64,000 bases of DNA, from contig NZ_SRLQ01000001.1 in assembly GCF_004745805.1 (NCBI RefSeq), positions 570,110-634,109 of the forward strand. The letters run 5' to 3'. Under the pieces are notes generated by a model that saw only the letters and a program-made list of their open reading frames with translations, was not told the origin of the DNA and searched no databases. The stretch's first letter is position 1; every line of letters starts with the position of its first letter. Position numbers and translations under genes: made by a program. Source of the DNA: Mycolicibacterium sp. CH28 (GTDB lineage Bacteria > Actinomycetota > Actinomycetes > Mycobacteriales > Mycobacteriaceae). This document shows, one piece after another, positions 15,899-24,648 of the stretch.

Positions 15899-17032
15899 TT
15901 GCGCGCATTCGACGCCGTCTCCTTGGGCGGCGCGTGCATGCCGGCGCCAGACGAAACGGCGGTCGGGGCACCCGACGCGCAGTTCGAGATCTGGCGCAAC
16001 GGCGTACGGCAGGCGGCGCTGGCCCACGTCGGCGACTTCGTCGACACCCGGTGCGCGGCGCAGCTGGCCGAGACCGGCATCGATGTCGCCGCCGAGATCT
16101 TGGTGCCGTTCCTCAGCGGCGGCAAGTGCCTGCGGTCGACATTCATGTACCTGGGCTGGTTGTGCGGCGCGCCGGCCGACGACGCCGCACTGCGGGCGTG
16201 CGCCGGTCTGGAGTTGCTGCACGCCTTCGCGCTGCTGCAGGACGATGTCATGGACGACTCGCCCCTGCGCCGCGGGCGGCCCTCCGCCCACGTGCAATTC
16301 GGCCACTGGCATCGCGACAACGGGTTGTCGGGATCGCGGAGGCGGTTCGGGGCGTCAGCCGCGATCCTGCTCTCGGATCTGTGCCTGGTGTGGGCCGAGC
16401 AGATGATGCGCGATAGTGGGGTTGCCGACGCGGCGCTGTCGCGGGCCTGGCGCCGCTACGACGCGATGCGTATCGAACTGGCCGTCGGCCAGTTCGCTGA
16501 CGTCGCAAACGATGTCAGCGGCCTTCCCACCATCGAGGAAGTGCTCGACGTGGCGCGCCGCAAGTCCGGCAACTACACCGTGCGCCGGCCGCTGGAGATC
16601 GGCGCCGCGATGGCCGGCCGCGAGGACCTCATCCAGGTACTCGGACATTACGGCAACGCCGTCGGGGAGGCCTTCCAGCTTCGCGACGACATCTTGGGCG
16701 TGTTCGGTTCTCCGGCGGTCACCGGCAAACCCACCGGGGGTGACCTTGCCGAGCGCAAGGCGACCAGTGTTGTGGTCGCCGCTCACCAGATGGCCGACGC
16801 GACCATCCGCCGCCAGTTCACCGAACTCGCGAACGCCGGCGACCTCGACGAGGCCGACATCGCCCACTGGCGCAACCTGATCGTGGCCACCGGTGCGGTC
16901 GAATGGATCGAGGACATGATCGCCGAACGGGTCGCGATGGCACGAGATCATGTGTGCAACAACAGAATCAACCCATGGGCGCAGTCCGCCCTGGCCAATA
17001 TGGCAGCGGTCTGCACACTCCGGATGACCTGA
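15899..17032 (+). CDS. crtE: geranylgeranyl diphosphate synthase
   Basis: The protein (377 residues from the TTG at 15899) is a trans-isoprenyl diphosphate synthase. The first aspartate-rich motif is LLQDDVMDDSPLRRG (DDxxD plus the following Arg), and the second is LRDDILGVFG, where the last Asp is Gly as in many actinobacterial enzymes. GGKCLRS near residue 80 holds the diphosphate-binding Lys/Arg. It condenses IPP with allylic diphosphates to C20 GGPP, the substrate of CrtB. TTG 15899 is preferred over codons upstream because of the excellent GGGGAAGGAG 6 nt before it. First gene of the carotenoid operon; crtI follows after 16 bp. Confidence 0.88.
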   Translation: MRAFDAVSLGGACMPAPDETAVGAPDAQFEIWRNGVRQAALAHVGDFVDTRCAAQLAETGIDVAAEILVPFLSGGKCLRSTFMYLGWLCGAPADDAALRACAGLELLHAFALLQDDVMDDSPLRRGRPSAHVQFGHWHRDNGLSGSRRRFGASAAILLSDLCLVWAEQMMRDSGVADAALSRAWRRYDAMRIELAVGQFADVANDVSGLPTIEEVLDVARRKSGNYTVRRPLEIGAAMAGREDLIQVLGHYGNAVGEAFQLRDDILGVFGSPAVTGKPTGGDLAERKATSVVVAAHQMADATIRRQFTELANAGDLDEADIAHWRNLIVATGAVEWIEDMIAERVAMARDHVCNNRINPWAQSALANMAAVCTLRMT

Positions 17033-17048
17033 TGAAGAGGAGCAGCTG

Positions 17049-18572
17049 ATGCGTACCGTCCCCGGCGCGACCGGGCACGTCGTGGTGGTCGGTGCGGGCC
17101 TTTCCGGCCTGTCGGCGGCACTACAATTGGCCGGCCGCGGGCGTTCGGTCACCGTCGTCGAGCGCTACTCGTTCCCGGGCGGGCGGATGGGGCAGGCCGA
17201 CATCGGCGGCTATCGCATCGACACCGGTCCGACCGTGCTGACCATGCCCGACATCATCGAGGAAGCCTTCGCCGCGGTAGGCGCCTCGATGAGCGACCAC
17301 CTCGAGCTGCTGCCCGTCGACCCGGCTTACCGGGCGACATTCGCCGACGGCAGCGCGCTGGACGTGCATACCGACGGCGCGAAGATGGCCACGGCGATCG
17401 AGGCATTCGCCGGGCCCGAGCAGGCGGCCGGATACCAGCGGCTGCGGGCTTGGCTCACCGACCTCTACCGACTCGAGTTCGACGGATTCATCTCGGCCAA
17501 CTTCGATTCCCCGTTGTCGCTGCTGACCCCGCAGCTGGCCAGGCTGGCCGCCATCGGTGGCTTCCGCGGCTGGGAGCGGATGGTCGCCAAGTTCATCACC
17601 GACGAACGAGTACAGCGCATCTTCACCTTCCAGGCGTTGTACGCCGGCGTGCCGCCGCAGCAGGCGCTGGCCGCCTACGCGGTGATCGCCTACATGGACA
17701 CCGTTGCCGGGGTCTACTTCCCCCGCGGCGGGATGCGCGCGGTCCCCGAGGCGATGGCCGCCGCCGCGGTCGCTGCCGGCGTACAGTTCCGCTACGAATC
17801 GACGGTCACGGCCCTGGAGCGGTCCGGCTCGCGGGTGACCGCGGTGCGTACCAGCCAACGCGACCGAATCGCTTGCGACGCTGTTGTTCTCACCACCGAG
17901 CTGCCGCTGACCTATCAGCTGCTGGGCCGTACCCCGCGGCGACCGATCAAGCTGCGCCCCGCCCCGTCGGCCGTCGTCGTGCACGTCGGTTGCCCGGCAG
18001 TGGGCCAGCGGCTGGCGCACCACAACATCAGCTTCGGCGGCCACTGGGCGCGCACCTTCGACGAAATCATCCGCGACGGCGTGCTGATGAGCGATCCGTC
18101 CCTGCTGGTGACCCGGCCCACCGCCGGCGACCCGAGCCTGGCCCCGGCCGGCCGCGATCTGCTCTACATCCTCGCCCCGGCTCCCAATCTCGAAGCAGGA
18201 GTTGTTGATTGGGCATCGGAGCGTGAATCCTACGCCCGTCGGGTGGTGGCCACCGCCGCCGAACGGCTGCTGCCCGGGCTCGCCGATGACGCCGAGATCC
18301 TCGACATCGTCACGCCCGCGGACTGGGCCCGGCAGGGCATGGCCGCCGGTTCGCCTTTCGCCCTGGCGCACACCTTCGGTCAGACCGGCCCGTTCCGGCC
18401 CGCCAACACGGTGCGCGGTATCGAGAACGCGGTACTGGCCGGCGGATCGACGGTGCCGGGCGTGGGGGTGCCGACCGCCCTGCTGTCGGGGCGTCTGGCT
18501 GCCGACCGGGTGGCCGGCGTCGTCAGTGATCGGTCAGCCAAGCGCACCATCACCAGGTCGGGAAGCAGGTAG
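17049..18572 (+). CDS. crtI: phytoene desaturase
   Basis: A 507-residue CrtI-type FAD enzyme. The N-terminal dinucleotide motif VVVGAGLSGLSAALQLAGRG and ERYSFPGGRMGQ, the substrate-channel motif DTGPTVLTMPD, and a C-terminal flavin motif with ENAVLAGGSTVPGVGVPTAL are all present. It introduces the four double bonds that turn 15-cis-phytoene into all-trans lycopene at the membrane. GAGGAG lies a few bases upstream of the ATG at 17049, and its stop overlaps the crtB start region. Length and motifs are normal. Confidence 0.95.
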   Translation: MRTVPGATGHVVVVGAGLSGLSAALQLAGRGRSVTVVERYSFPGGRMGQADIGGYRIDTGPTVLTMPDIIEEAFAAVGASMSDHLELLPVDPAYRATFADGSALDVHTDGAKMATAIEAFAGPEQAAGYQRLRAWLTDLYRLEFDGFISANFDSPLSLLTPQLARLAAIGGFRGWERMVAKFITDERVQRIFTFQALYAGVPPQQALAAYAVIAYMDTVAGVYFPRGGMRAVPEAMAAAAVAAGVQFRYESTVTALERSGSRVTAVRTSQRDRIACDAVVLTTELPLTYQLLGRTPRRPIKLRPAPSAVVVHVGCPAVGQRLAHHNISFGGHWARTFDEIIRDGVLMSDPSLLVTRPTAGDPSLAPAGRDLLYILAPAPNLEAGVVDWASERESYARRVVATAAERLLPGLADDAEILDIVTPADWARQGMAAGSPFALAHTFGQTGPFRPANTVRGIENAVLAGGSTVPGVGVPTALLSGRLAADRVAGVVSDRSAKRTITRSGSR

Positions 18573-19507
18573 TGATGATCCACGCCGAGTTGCACGCCGC
18601 AGGTATCGACGACAGCCGGCTGTGCGAGTCCTACCGCTACTGCCGGCGCCTCAACGCCCAGCACGGCCGGACCTACTTTCTGGCCACCCGGCTGCTGGCG
18701 CCGTCGCAGCGGCCCGCCGTGCACGCCCTCTACGGGTTCGCCCGCTACGCCGATGACATCCTCGACGACATGGACTCCGATGCCGGGGCGGCTGAGCGCC
18801 GGCATCGGCTGGACCGGTTGTCGGACAAGTTCTTCAGCGGCACCGCCGATTCGAGCGAGCCGGTGCTGGCCGCCGTCCTACACACCGCCCGCACGTACCG
18901 CATCCCGGTCGAGTTGTTCGACGACTTCTTGTCGTCGATGCGGATGGACCTGACCGTCACCGACTATCCGGACCGCGCCGCGCTCAACCGGTACGTGCGG
19001 GGTTCGGCTGAAGTCATCGGCCTGCAGATGCTGCCGATCCTGGGCACGGTCGGGCCGAGCGCCGAAGCCGGACCGTACGCCGAAGCGCTCGGCCGGGCAT
19101 TCCAGCTGACCAACTTCCTGCGCGACGTCGACGAAGACTTGATGCGCGGCCGGGTTTACCTGCCCGCCGACGAGCTTGCCGCCTGCGGCGTGGACCGCGA
19201 CCTGCTGACCTGGTGCCAGCAGAACCGCCGCACCGATCCGAAGGTGCGCGAGGCGCTGGCCGCCCAGCATGCCGTCACCCGGGAGGTGTACCGGGAGGCG
19301 CGCAGGGGGATCGCTCTGCTCGCTCCGCAGTCGCGGCCCTGCGTGGCGACCGCCTTCACCCTGTACGCGGAGATCCTCGACCGGATCGAGGCCATCGACT
19401 TCGCCGTGTTCAGCCAGCGCGCCTCGGTAGGGCTTGGCCGGCGGTTTCAGGTATTCGGGGGCGGCCTGATTCGGGCCCAGCGCGCCCGCGGGTATGGCGC
19501 CGCCTGA
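18572..19507 (+). CDS. crtB: phytoene synthase
   Basis: A 311-residue squalene/phytoene synthase. Two aspartate motifs bind the Mg-diphosphates: YADDILDDMDSD (near residue 65) and FLRDVDEDLMRGRVYLP (near residue 185). It joins two GGPP head-to-head to phytoene. Translation may begin at GTG 18572, which overlaps the crtI stop by one base, or at the adjacent ATG 18575; GGAAGCAGG precedes both. The stop overlaps the ATG of crtYc. The order crtE-crtI-crtB is as in other mycobacterial carotenoid loci. Confidence 0.95.
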   Translation: MMIHAELHAAGIDDSRLCESYRYCRRLNAQHGRTYFLATRLLAPSQRPAVHALYGFARYADDILDDMDSDAGAAERRHRLDRLSDKFFSGTADSSEPVLAAVLHTARTYRIPVELFDDFLSSMRMDLTVTDYPDRAALNRYVRGSAEVIGLQMLPILGTVGPSAEAGPYAEALGRAFQLTNFLRDVDEDLMRGRVYLPADELAACGVDRDLLTWCQQNRRTDPKVREALAAQHAVTREVYREARRGIALLAPQSRPCVATAFTLYAEILDRIEAIDFAVFSQRASVGLGRRFQVFGGGLIRAQRARGYGAA

Positions 19508-19830
19508 TGGATCGTTGGCAATACCTGATCGTGCTAGGTGCCTGCCTGCTGGTCACCGCGCCGTTGGAGATTTTCGGGTCCGGGGTCTACCGCCAGCCCC
19601 TGCGGCTGTTCTTGTCGGTGGGGCCGGTGGCGTTGGTGTTCCTGGTGTGGGACGGGATCGCGATCGCCGGGCACGTCTGGACCTACAACCCCCGCTACGT
19701 CAGCGGCATCGACGTCGGGTTCTCGATTCCCCTGGAGGAGTTGTTGTTCTTCATCGTGATCCCGGTGTGCGGGCTGCTGACCTATTCGGCGGTCAGCGCG
19801 ATCCTCGGCTTCCTGCGGAGCCGGCGATGA
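19507..19830 (+). CDS. crtYc: lycopene cyclase subunit, CrtYc type
   Basis: A 107-residue membrane protein with about three helices. The conserved SIPLEELLFFIVIPVCG carries the PxEE signature of the heterodimeric lycopene beta-cyclases of actinobacteria (and of the fused fungal enzymes). With CrtYd it closes both ends of lycopene to beta-rings, making beta-carotene. ATG 19507 overlaps the crtB stop (TGATGG), and its own stop overlaps the crtYd ATG, consistent with equal production of the two subunits. Confidence 0.92.
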   Translation: MDRWQYLIVLGACLLVTAPLEIFGSGVYRQPLRLFLSVGPVALVFLVWDGIAIAGHVWTYNPRYVSGIDVGFSIPLEELLFFIVIPVCGLLTYSAVSAILGFLRSRR

Positions 19831-20162
19831 CCGGTTTGGGATACACGCTGCCGGCCGCGGTCTCCGTCGTCGTGGTGGTCGTACTCGAATTGCTGGTTTT
19901 GCGCACCGGGCTGTTCCGCAAGGCCGAATACTGGATCTCGATGGGCATCGTGCTGGCATTCCAGGTCATCGTCGACGGCTGGCTGACCAAGCTGTCGGCG
20001 CCGATCGTGATCTACAACGAGCAGCACAGCACCGGGCTGCGCTTTCCCTGGGACATCCCGGTGGAGGACTTCCTGTTCGGCTGGGCGATGGTCACCGCCG
20101 TGTTGCTGCTGTGGGAGAGGCAACGACGCCGCTCCGACGAACGAGGAGACCGCCGGTGGTGA
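19827..20162 (+). CDS. crtYd: lycopene cyclase subunit, CrtYd type
   Basis: A 111-residue membrane protein with three predicted helices and the motif RFPWDIPVEDFLFGWAM, the CrtYd counterpart (PVED) of the PLEE motif in CrtYc. The pair forms the lycopene beta-cyclase. The start forms an ATGA overlap with crtYc. The C-terminus is a basic hydrophilic tail that also encodes the ribosome site (AGGAG, 20144-20148) for the next gene, whose GTG start lies inside crtYd. Confidence 0.92.
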   Translation: MTGLGYTLPAAVSVVVVVVLELLVLRTGLFRKAEYWISMGIVLAFQVIVDGWLTKLSAPIVIYNEQHSTGLRFPWDIPVEDFLFGWAMVTAVLLLWERQRRRSDERGDRRW

Positions 20163-20884
20163 GTGTGGGCAATCGCGGGTTGCGGCGGGAGCAGGTGCCC
20201 GGAGCCTTCGACGTCGGCGCGAGCGCCTACGACCGGCTGGTCGGGGCGAACCCCGGCTATCACGATCATCTGCGGATCTCGGCGCGACGGATGCGCCTCC
20301 CCGACGGTGGACGCGGACTGCGGTTGCTCGACGCGGGCTGCGGGACTGGCGCGTCGACTGCGGCGCTGTTGCAAGCGGCGCCGCATGCCGAGATCGTCGC
20401 CGTGGACGCTTCGGGGGGCATGCTGGCCGAAGCGACCGCCAAGTCCTGGCCCGACAATGTCCGGTTCGTGCACAGTCCGATCGAGTCGATCACCGACGCC
20501 GGGGTGCACGGCCCGTTCGACGGCATCCTGGCCGCTTATCTGCTGCGCAACCTCGCCGACCCGGACGGCCAGTTGCAGGTGTTCCGGCAGTTGCTCCGGC
20601 CGGGTGCGACGCTGGCGGTGCACGAGTACTCGGTGCGCGATTCCCGAGCGGCCAAGGCGATCTGGAACGCGGTGTGCTGGGGCATCATCATTCCGGCGGG
20701 CTGGCGGCAGACCGGTGACAGCACCCTCTATCGCTACCTGTGGCGCAGTGTGAACACCTTCGACGGCGCGGCGGGATTCCAGCGCCGGCTCGCGGCAGCG
20801 GGATTCACCGGTGTGCACAGCGAGACCATGCCCGGTTGGCAGCGCGACATCGTGCACACGTTCCTGGCGGATGCACCGCAATGA
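20156..20884 (+). CDS. class I SAM-dependent methyltransferase of the carotenoid operon (CrtT-like)
   Basis: A 242-residue UbiE-type methyltransferase: FDVGASAYDRLVGAN at the N-terminus, SAM motif I LRLLDAGCGTGAST, motif II EIVAVDASGGML, and LRNLADPDGQLQVFRQLLRPG. Streptomyces isorenieratene clusters hold a comparable gene, crtT, whose step is, as far as I recall, unproven. GTG 20156 (or 20159, which gives a GTGA overlap) is chosen because AGGAG lies 7 nt upstream; the frame runs further upstream but overlaps crtYd without a start signal. Possible roles are O-methylation of a hydroxylated ring or a quinone-related reaction. It overlaps crtU by ATGA. Confidence 0.82.
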   Translation: MVSVGNRGLRREQVPGAFDVGASAYDRLVGANPGYHDHLRISARRMRLPDGGRGLRLLDAGCGTGASTAALLQAAPHAEIVAVDASGGMLAEATAKSWPDNVRFVHSPIESITDAGVHGPFDGILAAYLLRNLADPDGQLQVFRQLLRPGATLAVHEYSVRDSRAAKAIWNAVCWGIIIPAGWRQTGDSTLYRYLWRSVNTFDGAAGFQRRLAAAGFTGVHSETMPGWQRDIVHTFLADAPQ

Positions 20885-22416
20885 CCGATCCTCGTCGCGT
20901 CTCCCACCCGGGTCCCGCGGGGCTGCAGCACGCCAGCGCGTTGCCCAGTACGCCGCGTGTTGTCGTCGTCGGGGGTGGGATCGCGGGCCTGGCGACCGCG
21001 GCCGGCCTGGCTGAACGCGGTGTCAGCGTCGAGGTGCTGGAGCGGCAGAATTATCTGGGTGGCCGGGTCGGCGGCTGGACCGAACGCCTCGACGACGGCA
21101 CCGACGTGGCCAACAATCGCGGTTTCCACGCGTTCTTCCGGCAGTACTACAACCTGCGGATGCTGTTGAGCCGCAGTGATCCCGGATTGCGCCGGCTGCG
21201 GGCGGTCGAGGACTATCCGCTGGTCGACGGCGAGGGTCGCTGCGACACCTTCCGCGGGCTGCCCAAGACGCCGCCGTGGAACGCGCTGGCCTTCGCCCTG
21301 CGCAGCCCCACGTTCCGGCTGCGGGATATGGTGCGCCTCAACGCTATTGCCGCCGCGCCGCTGGTCACGGTGTCGGTCCCCGCGATCTACGATCGCCTCG
21401 ACGGTATCGACGCGGGAACCTTCCTGACCGACATCAACTTCCCGGTCGCGGCCCGGCACCTGGCCTTCGAGGTGTTCGCGCGCAGCTTCTTCGCCCGGCC
21501 CGAGCGGCTCTCGGCGGCCGAGTTGGCGACCATGTTCCACATCTACTTCCTGGGCTCCAGCGAAGGCCTGGTGTTCGACGTCGCCGACTCGAACTTCAAC
21601 ACCGCGCTGTGGGAACCGTTGGGGGACTACCTGAGCGGGCAGGGCGTGCGGCTGCGTACCGGTGTGTCGGCCGAGTCGATCAGCGTGGGCGGGGCCAAGG
21701 TTCTGCAGGTGCACGACTCGGCCGGGGTGACGATGGACGCCGACGGCGTCGTGCTGGCCACCGATGTCGCGGGCTTGCAGAACATCGTTGCCGCCTCACC
21801 GGGACTCGGTGACGACACCTGGCGCAACCAGGTGTCGCAGTTGCGCACCGCGCCGCCGTTCGTCGTGCAGCGGCTGTGGCTGGACCGTCCGGTCAATGCG
21901 GATCGTCCGGCGTTCCTGGGCACCGGCGGTCTGGAACCTGTCGACAACATCAGCGTGGTCAGCGCATACGAGCGGGAGGCCGCCGAATGGGCACGCGCAC
22001 ACGGAGGTTCGGTCGTTGAGGTGCACTCCTACTCGGTGGTGGACCCACCGCCGTTCGACGGACTGCGCGAGCGCATGCTGGCCCGCCTGCATCAGCTGTA
22101 CCCGGAGACCGCCGCCGCCGGAATCGTGCGGGAGACGCTGCTGTTGCGCGACGACTGTCCGCTGTTTTGGCCGGGTGCGTTCGCGAATCGGCCCACAGTG
22201 GATACCCCGGTGCCAGGCCTGATGCTGGCCGGCGACGGTATCCGCATCGACCTGCCGGTAGCCTTGATGGAACGAGCCGCCACCACTGGCTGGTCGGCGG
22301 CCAACCGGTTGTTGGCCGGCTGGGGAGTCAGCGGGCATACCCTGCACACTGTGCCCGTGCAGGGTCGCTCGCCCGTCCTGCGCCGACTGGCCGGCCGAGG
22401 AAGGGTCGCCCGATGA
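20881..22416 (+). CDS. crtU: carotenoid phi-ring synthase (beta-carotene desaturase/methyltransferase, CrtU)
   Basis: A 511-residue FAD-dependent enzyme of the CrtU branch of the CrtI superfamily. It has VVVVGGGIAGLATAAGLAERG, LERQNYLGGRVGGW, then NNRGFHAFFRQYYNLRMLL, a signature of actinobacterial CrtU, and the C-terminal flavin motif PVPGLMLAGDGIRIDLPVALMERA. CrtU desaturates beta-rings and moves a methyl group, turning beta-carotene via beta-isorenieratene into isorenieratene (leprotene in mycobacteria). The ATG at 20881 overlaps the methyltransferase stop; the in-frame extension to 20740 lies inside that gene. It overlaps the Rieske gene by ATGA, so the two are likely made stoichiometrically. 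Confidence 0.9.
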   Translation: MTDPRRVSHPGPAGLQHASALPSTPRVVVVGGGIAGLATAAGLAERGVSVEVLERQNYLGGRVGGWTERLDDGTDVANNRGFHAFFRQYYNLRMLLSRSDPGLRRLRAVEDYPLVDGEGRCDTFRGLPKTPPWNALAFALRSPTFRLRDMVRLNAIAAAPLVTVSVPAIYDRLDGIDAGTFLTDINFPVAARHLAFEVFARSFFARPERLSAAELATMFHIYFLGSSEGLVFDVADSNFNTALWEPLGDYLSGQGVRLRTGVSAESISVGGAKVLQVHDSAGVTMDADGVVLATDVAGLQNIVAASPGLGDDTWRNQVSQLRTAPPFVVQRLWLDRPVNADRPAFLGTGGLEPVDNISVVSAYEREAAEWARAHGGSVVEVHSYSVVDPPPFDGLRERMLARLHQLYPETAAAGIVRETLLLRDDCPLFWPGAFANRPTVDTPVPGLMLAGDGIRIDLPVALMERAATTGWSAANRLLAGWGVSGHTLHTVPVQGRSPVLRRLAGRGRVAR

Positions 22417-23426
22417 GCCTGCGATCACGAATGTCCGAACGATGGCCTAAAGATATTCCGCTGCAAATCATTCCGAAGCTCGACTGGGCCAGGCAGCGAC
22501 CTACCTACCAAGACGCTCAACCCGGGCTCATCGACTCCGCCCTGCGGCGGGCCGCGGGGCGGCCGTCCGGTAACTGGTACGTCTTCGCCGCCAGCACCGA
22601 CGTGCGCACCGACCGGCCGTTCGGAACCCGGGTCGGCGGGGTGGAGATCGTCGCCTGGCGCGATGAGCAACACCGGCTGCACATCGGCCCGGCCGCCTGC
22701 CCGCACCTGGGCGCCGATCTGGCCACCGGAAAAGTCCAGTGCGGCGGGCTGATCTGCCCCTGGCACGGCCTTCGGCTCGAAGGCGGCCGTGTGTTCGGCT
22801 GGAAACCGTTGCCGTCCTTCGACGATGGGGTGCTGGTCTGGGTGCGGCTCGACCGTGTCGGCCAGGAGGCGCCCCTGGACACCCCGGTCATCCCGGCGCG
22901 ACCGGTCGGCGCACAGCTGGCGGCGGTGACCCGCCTGGAAGGGGTGTGCGAACCGGCCGACGTCATCGCCAATCGGCTCGACCCGTGGCACGGCGCGTGG
23001 TTCCACCCGTATTCGTTCACCCAGCTCGAGGTGCTCAGCGCGCCGTCCGCCGAGGCCGAGGAAGCCGCCGACCGCTTCCTGGTTGCGGTCACATTCCGGG
23101 TGGGGCGCCTCGGTGTTCCGGTGATCGCCGAGTTCACCGCGCCCGAGCCGCGAACCATCGTCATGCGGATCATCGACGGCGAGGGGACCGGCAGCGTGGT
23201 GGAGACCCATGCCACCCCGATGGGTCCCGGATCCGACGGGCGCCCGCGCACGGCGGTGATCGAGGCTGTCGTCGCGACCTCCGAGCGCACGGGCTTTCGG
23301 TACTCGCTGCGCGCGGCGCCGCTGATCACCCCGTTGATGCGACTGGCAGCCGCCCGGCTGTGGCGGGATGATCTCGCCTACGCCGAACGTCGATTCGCTG
23401 TGCGCGACCGGGGACCCACGCACTGA
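22413..23426 (+). CDS. Rieske non-heme iron oxygenase of the carotenoid operon
   Basis: A 337-residue protein. The Rieske [2Fe-2S] site is CPHLG (about residue 93) and CPWHGL (about 115). The C-terminal part has an N-x2-D-x2-H-x4-H iron site in ANRLDPWHGAWFH (about residue 192), the ligand pattern of true Rieske oxygenases, so this is more than an electron carrier. No ferredoxin or reductase gene is adjacent. Being the last gene of the crt operon and coupled to crtU by ATGA, it probably hydroxylates or further oxidises the aromatic carotenoid. A functional parallel is cyanobacterial CruH, a Rieske protein that acts after the CrtU homologue CruE in synechoxanthin synthesis. The product is unknown. 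Confidence 0.85.
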   Translation: MSLRSRMSERWPKDIPLQIIPKLDWARQRPTYQDAQPGLIDSALRRAAGRPSGNWYVFAASTDVRTDRPFGTRVGGVEIVAWRDEQHRLHIGPAACPHLGADLATGKVQCGGLICPWHGLRLEGGRVFGWKPLPSFDDGVLVWVRLDRVGQEAPLDTPVIPARPVGAQLAAVTRLEGVCEPADVIANRLDPWHGAWFHPYSFTQLEVLSAPSAEAEEAADRFLVAVTFRVGRLGVPVIAEFTAPEPRTIVMRIIDGEGTGSVVETHATPMGPGSDGRPRTAVIEAVVATSERTGFRYSLRAAPLITPLMRLAAARLWRDDLAYAERRFAVRDRGPTH

Positions 23427-23458
23427 GACAACCGCCCGACCTCGTGTGACACCGCGCC

Positions 23459-23464
23459 TAGGCT
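23459..23464 (+). promoter_or_regulatory. -10 box before the DapB-like gene
   Basis: TAGGCT ends 6 nt before the ATG at 23471, with no Shine-Dalgarno, indicating a separate, probably leaderless promoter after the crt operon. Confidence 0.45.
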
Positions 23465-23470
23465 GCAGAA

Positions 23471-24541
23471 ATGGCGAAGCGAATCGTTATCTGGGGTACG
23501 GGATTTGTCGGCCGGATGGTCATTCCCGAGGTACTGGCCCACCCGGAGTTCGAGCTGGTCGGGGTCGGAGTCAGCAATCCGGCCAAGGTGGGCATCGACG
23601 TCGGGACGATCTGTGGCATCCCCGAAGTCGGGCTGGCGGCCACCGATGACGTTGCGGCCTTGATCGCCCTCGATCCGGACGCCCTGGTGCACTACGGGCC
23701 GACAGCAGCGCACGCCGACGCCAACATCGACCTGATTTCACGGTTCCTGCGGGCCGGTGTCGACGTGTGCTCTACGGCTATGACGCCGTGGGTGTGGCCG
23801 AAGATGCACCTGAACCCACCGAACTGGATCGATCCGATCGCGCAGGCTTGCGCGGCCGGGCAGTCGTCGTGCTTCACCACGGGTATCGATCCCGGTTTCG
23901 CCAACGACCTGTTCCCGATGACGTTGATGGGCCTGACCTCGCAGGTGCGCAAGGTGCGGGCCTCGGAGTTGTTGGACTACACGAATTACGAGGGCGACTA
24001 CGAGTTCGAGATGGGCATCGGCCGCGAACCCGAGTTCAAGCCGCTGCTGGAGAACTCCGACATCCTGGTGTTCGCCTGGGGTGCGACGGTGCCGATGATC
24101 GCCTATGCGGCTGGTATCGAGCTCGACGAGATCACCACTACGTGGGACAAATGGGTGACCCCCACCGAGCGCAAGACGGTCAAGGGTGTCATCGAGCCGG
24201 GGCAGGTGGCGGCGGTGCGGTTCACCATCAACGGTGTCTACAACGGCGAAACCCGTATCCAGCTCGAGCACGTCAACCGCATCGGTCAGGACGCCGCCCC
24301 GGACTGGCCGTCGGGCACCCAGGACGATGTCTACCGCGTCGAGATCGATGGCACGCCGAGCATCTTCCAGGAAACCGCGTTCCGATTCACGGACGGTTCC
24401 GGGCGTGACGCCGCGGCCGCCGGCTGCCTGTCCACCGGCCTGCGGGCACTCAACGCCGTTGCGGCGGTCAATGACCTGCCGCCGGGCTGGGTCACACCGC
24501 TGGATCTGCCTCTTATCCCCGGGCGCGGCACCATTCGCTGA
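23471..24541 (+). CDS. dihydrodipicolinate reductase-like NAD(P)-dependent oxidoreductase
   Basis: A 356-residue protein with an N-terminal Rossmann domain (RIVIWGTGFVGRMVIPEVL, then VGVGVSNPAKVGIDVG) as in DapB and diaminopimelate dehydrogenase, and a C-terminal domain unlike DapB (ELLDYTNYEGDYEFEMGIG). Mycobacteria have several such paralogues; they are not the lysine-pathway DapB and their substrates are mostly unknown. Related enzymes include amine dehydrogenases. Gene starts 44 bp after the Rieske gene with its own -10 box, so a link to carotenoid synthesis is not required. Confidence 0.78.
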   Translation: MAKRIVIWGTGFVGRMVIPEVLAHPEFELVGVGVSNPAKVGIDVGTICGIPEVGLAATDDVAALIALDPDALVHYGPTAAHADANIDLISRFLRAGVDVCSTAMTPWVWPKMHLNPPNWIDPIAQACAAGQSSCFTTGIDPGFANDLFPMTLMGLTSQVRKVRASELLDYTNYEGDYEFEMGIGREPEFKPLLENSDILVFAWGATVPMIAYAAGIELDEITTTWDKWVTPTERKTVKGVIEPGQVAAVRFTINGVYNGETRIQLEHVNRIGQDAAPDWPSGTQDDVYRVEIDGTPSIFQETAFRFTDGSGRDAAAAGCLSTGLRALNAVAAVNDLPPGWVTPLDLPLIPGRGTIR

Positions 24542-24648
24542 GTAACGCCGCCCCCGTCCACGCCGACATCTCGGGTGAATCCGATGATCGGCACCGGGGG
24601 ATCGGCACTGGGGCGCCCGCCTGCCGCGGGAAGCCCGGATTGGACGAC

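Noticed and set aside
17121..18371. 416-codon minus-strand frame opposite crtI
   Set aside because: Antisense shadow of crtI in high-GC DNA.
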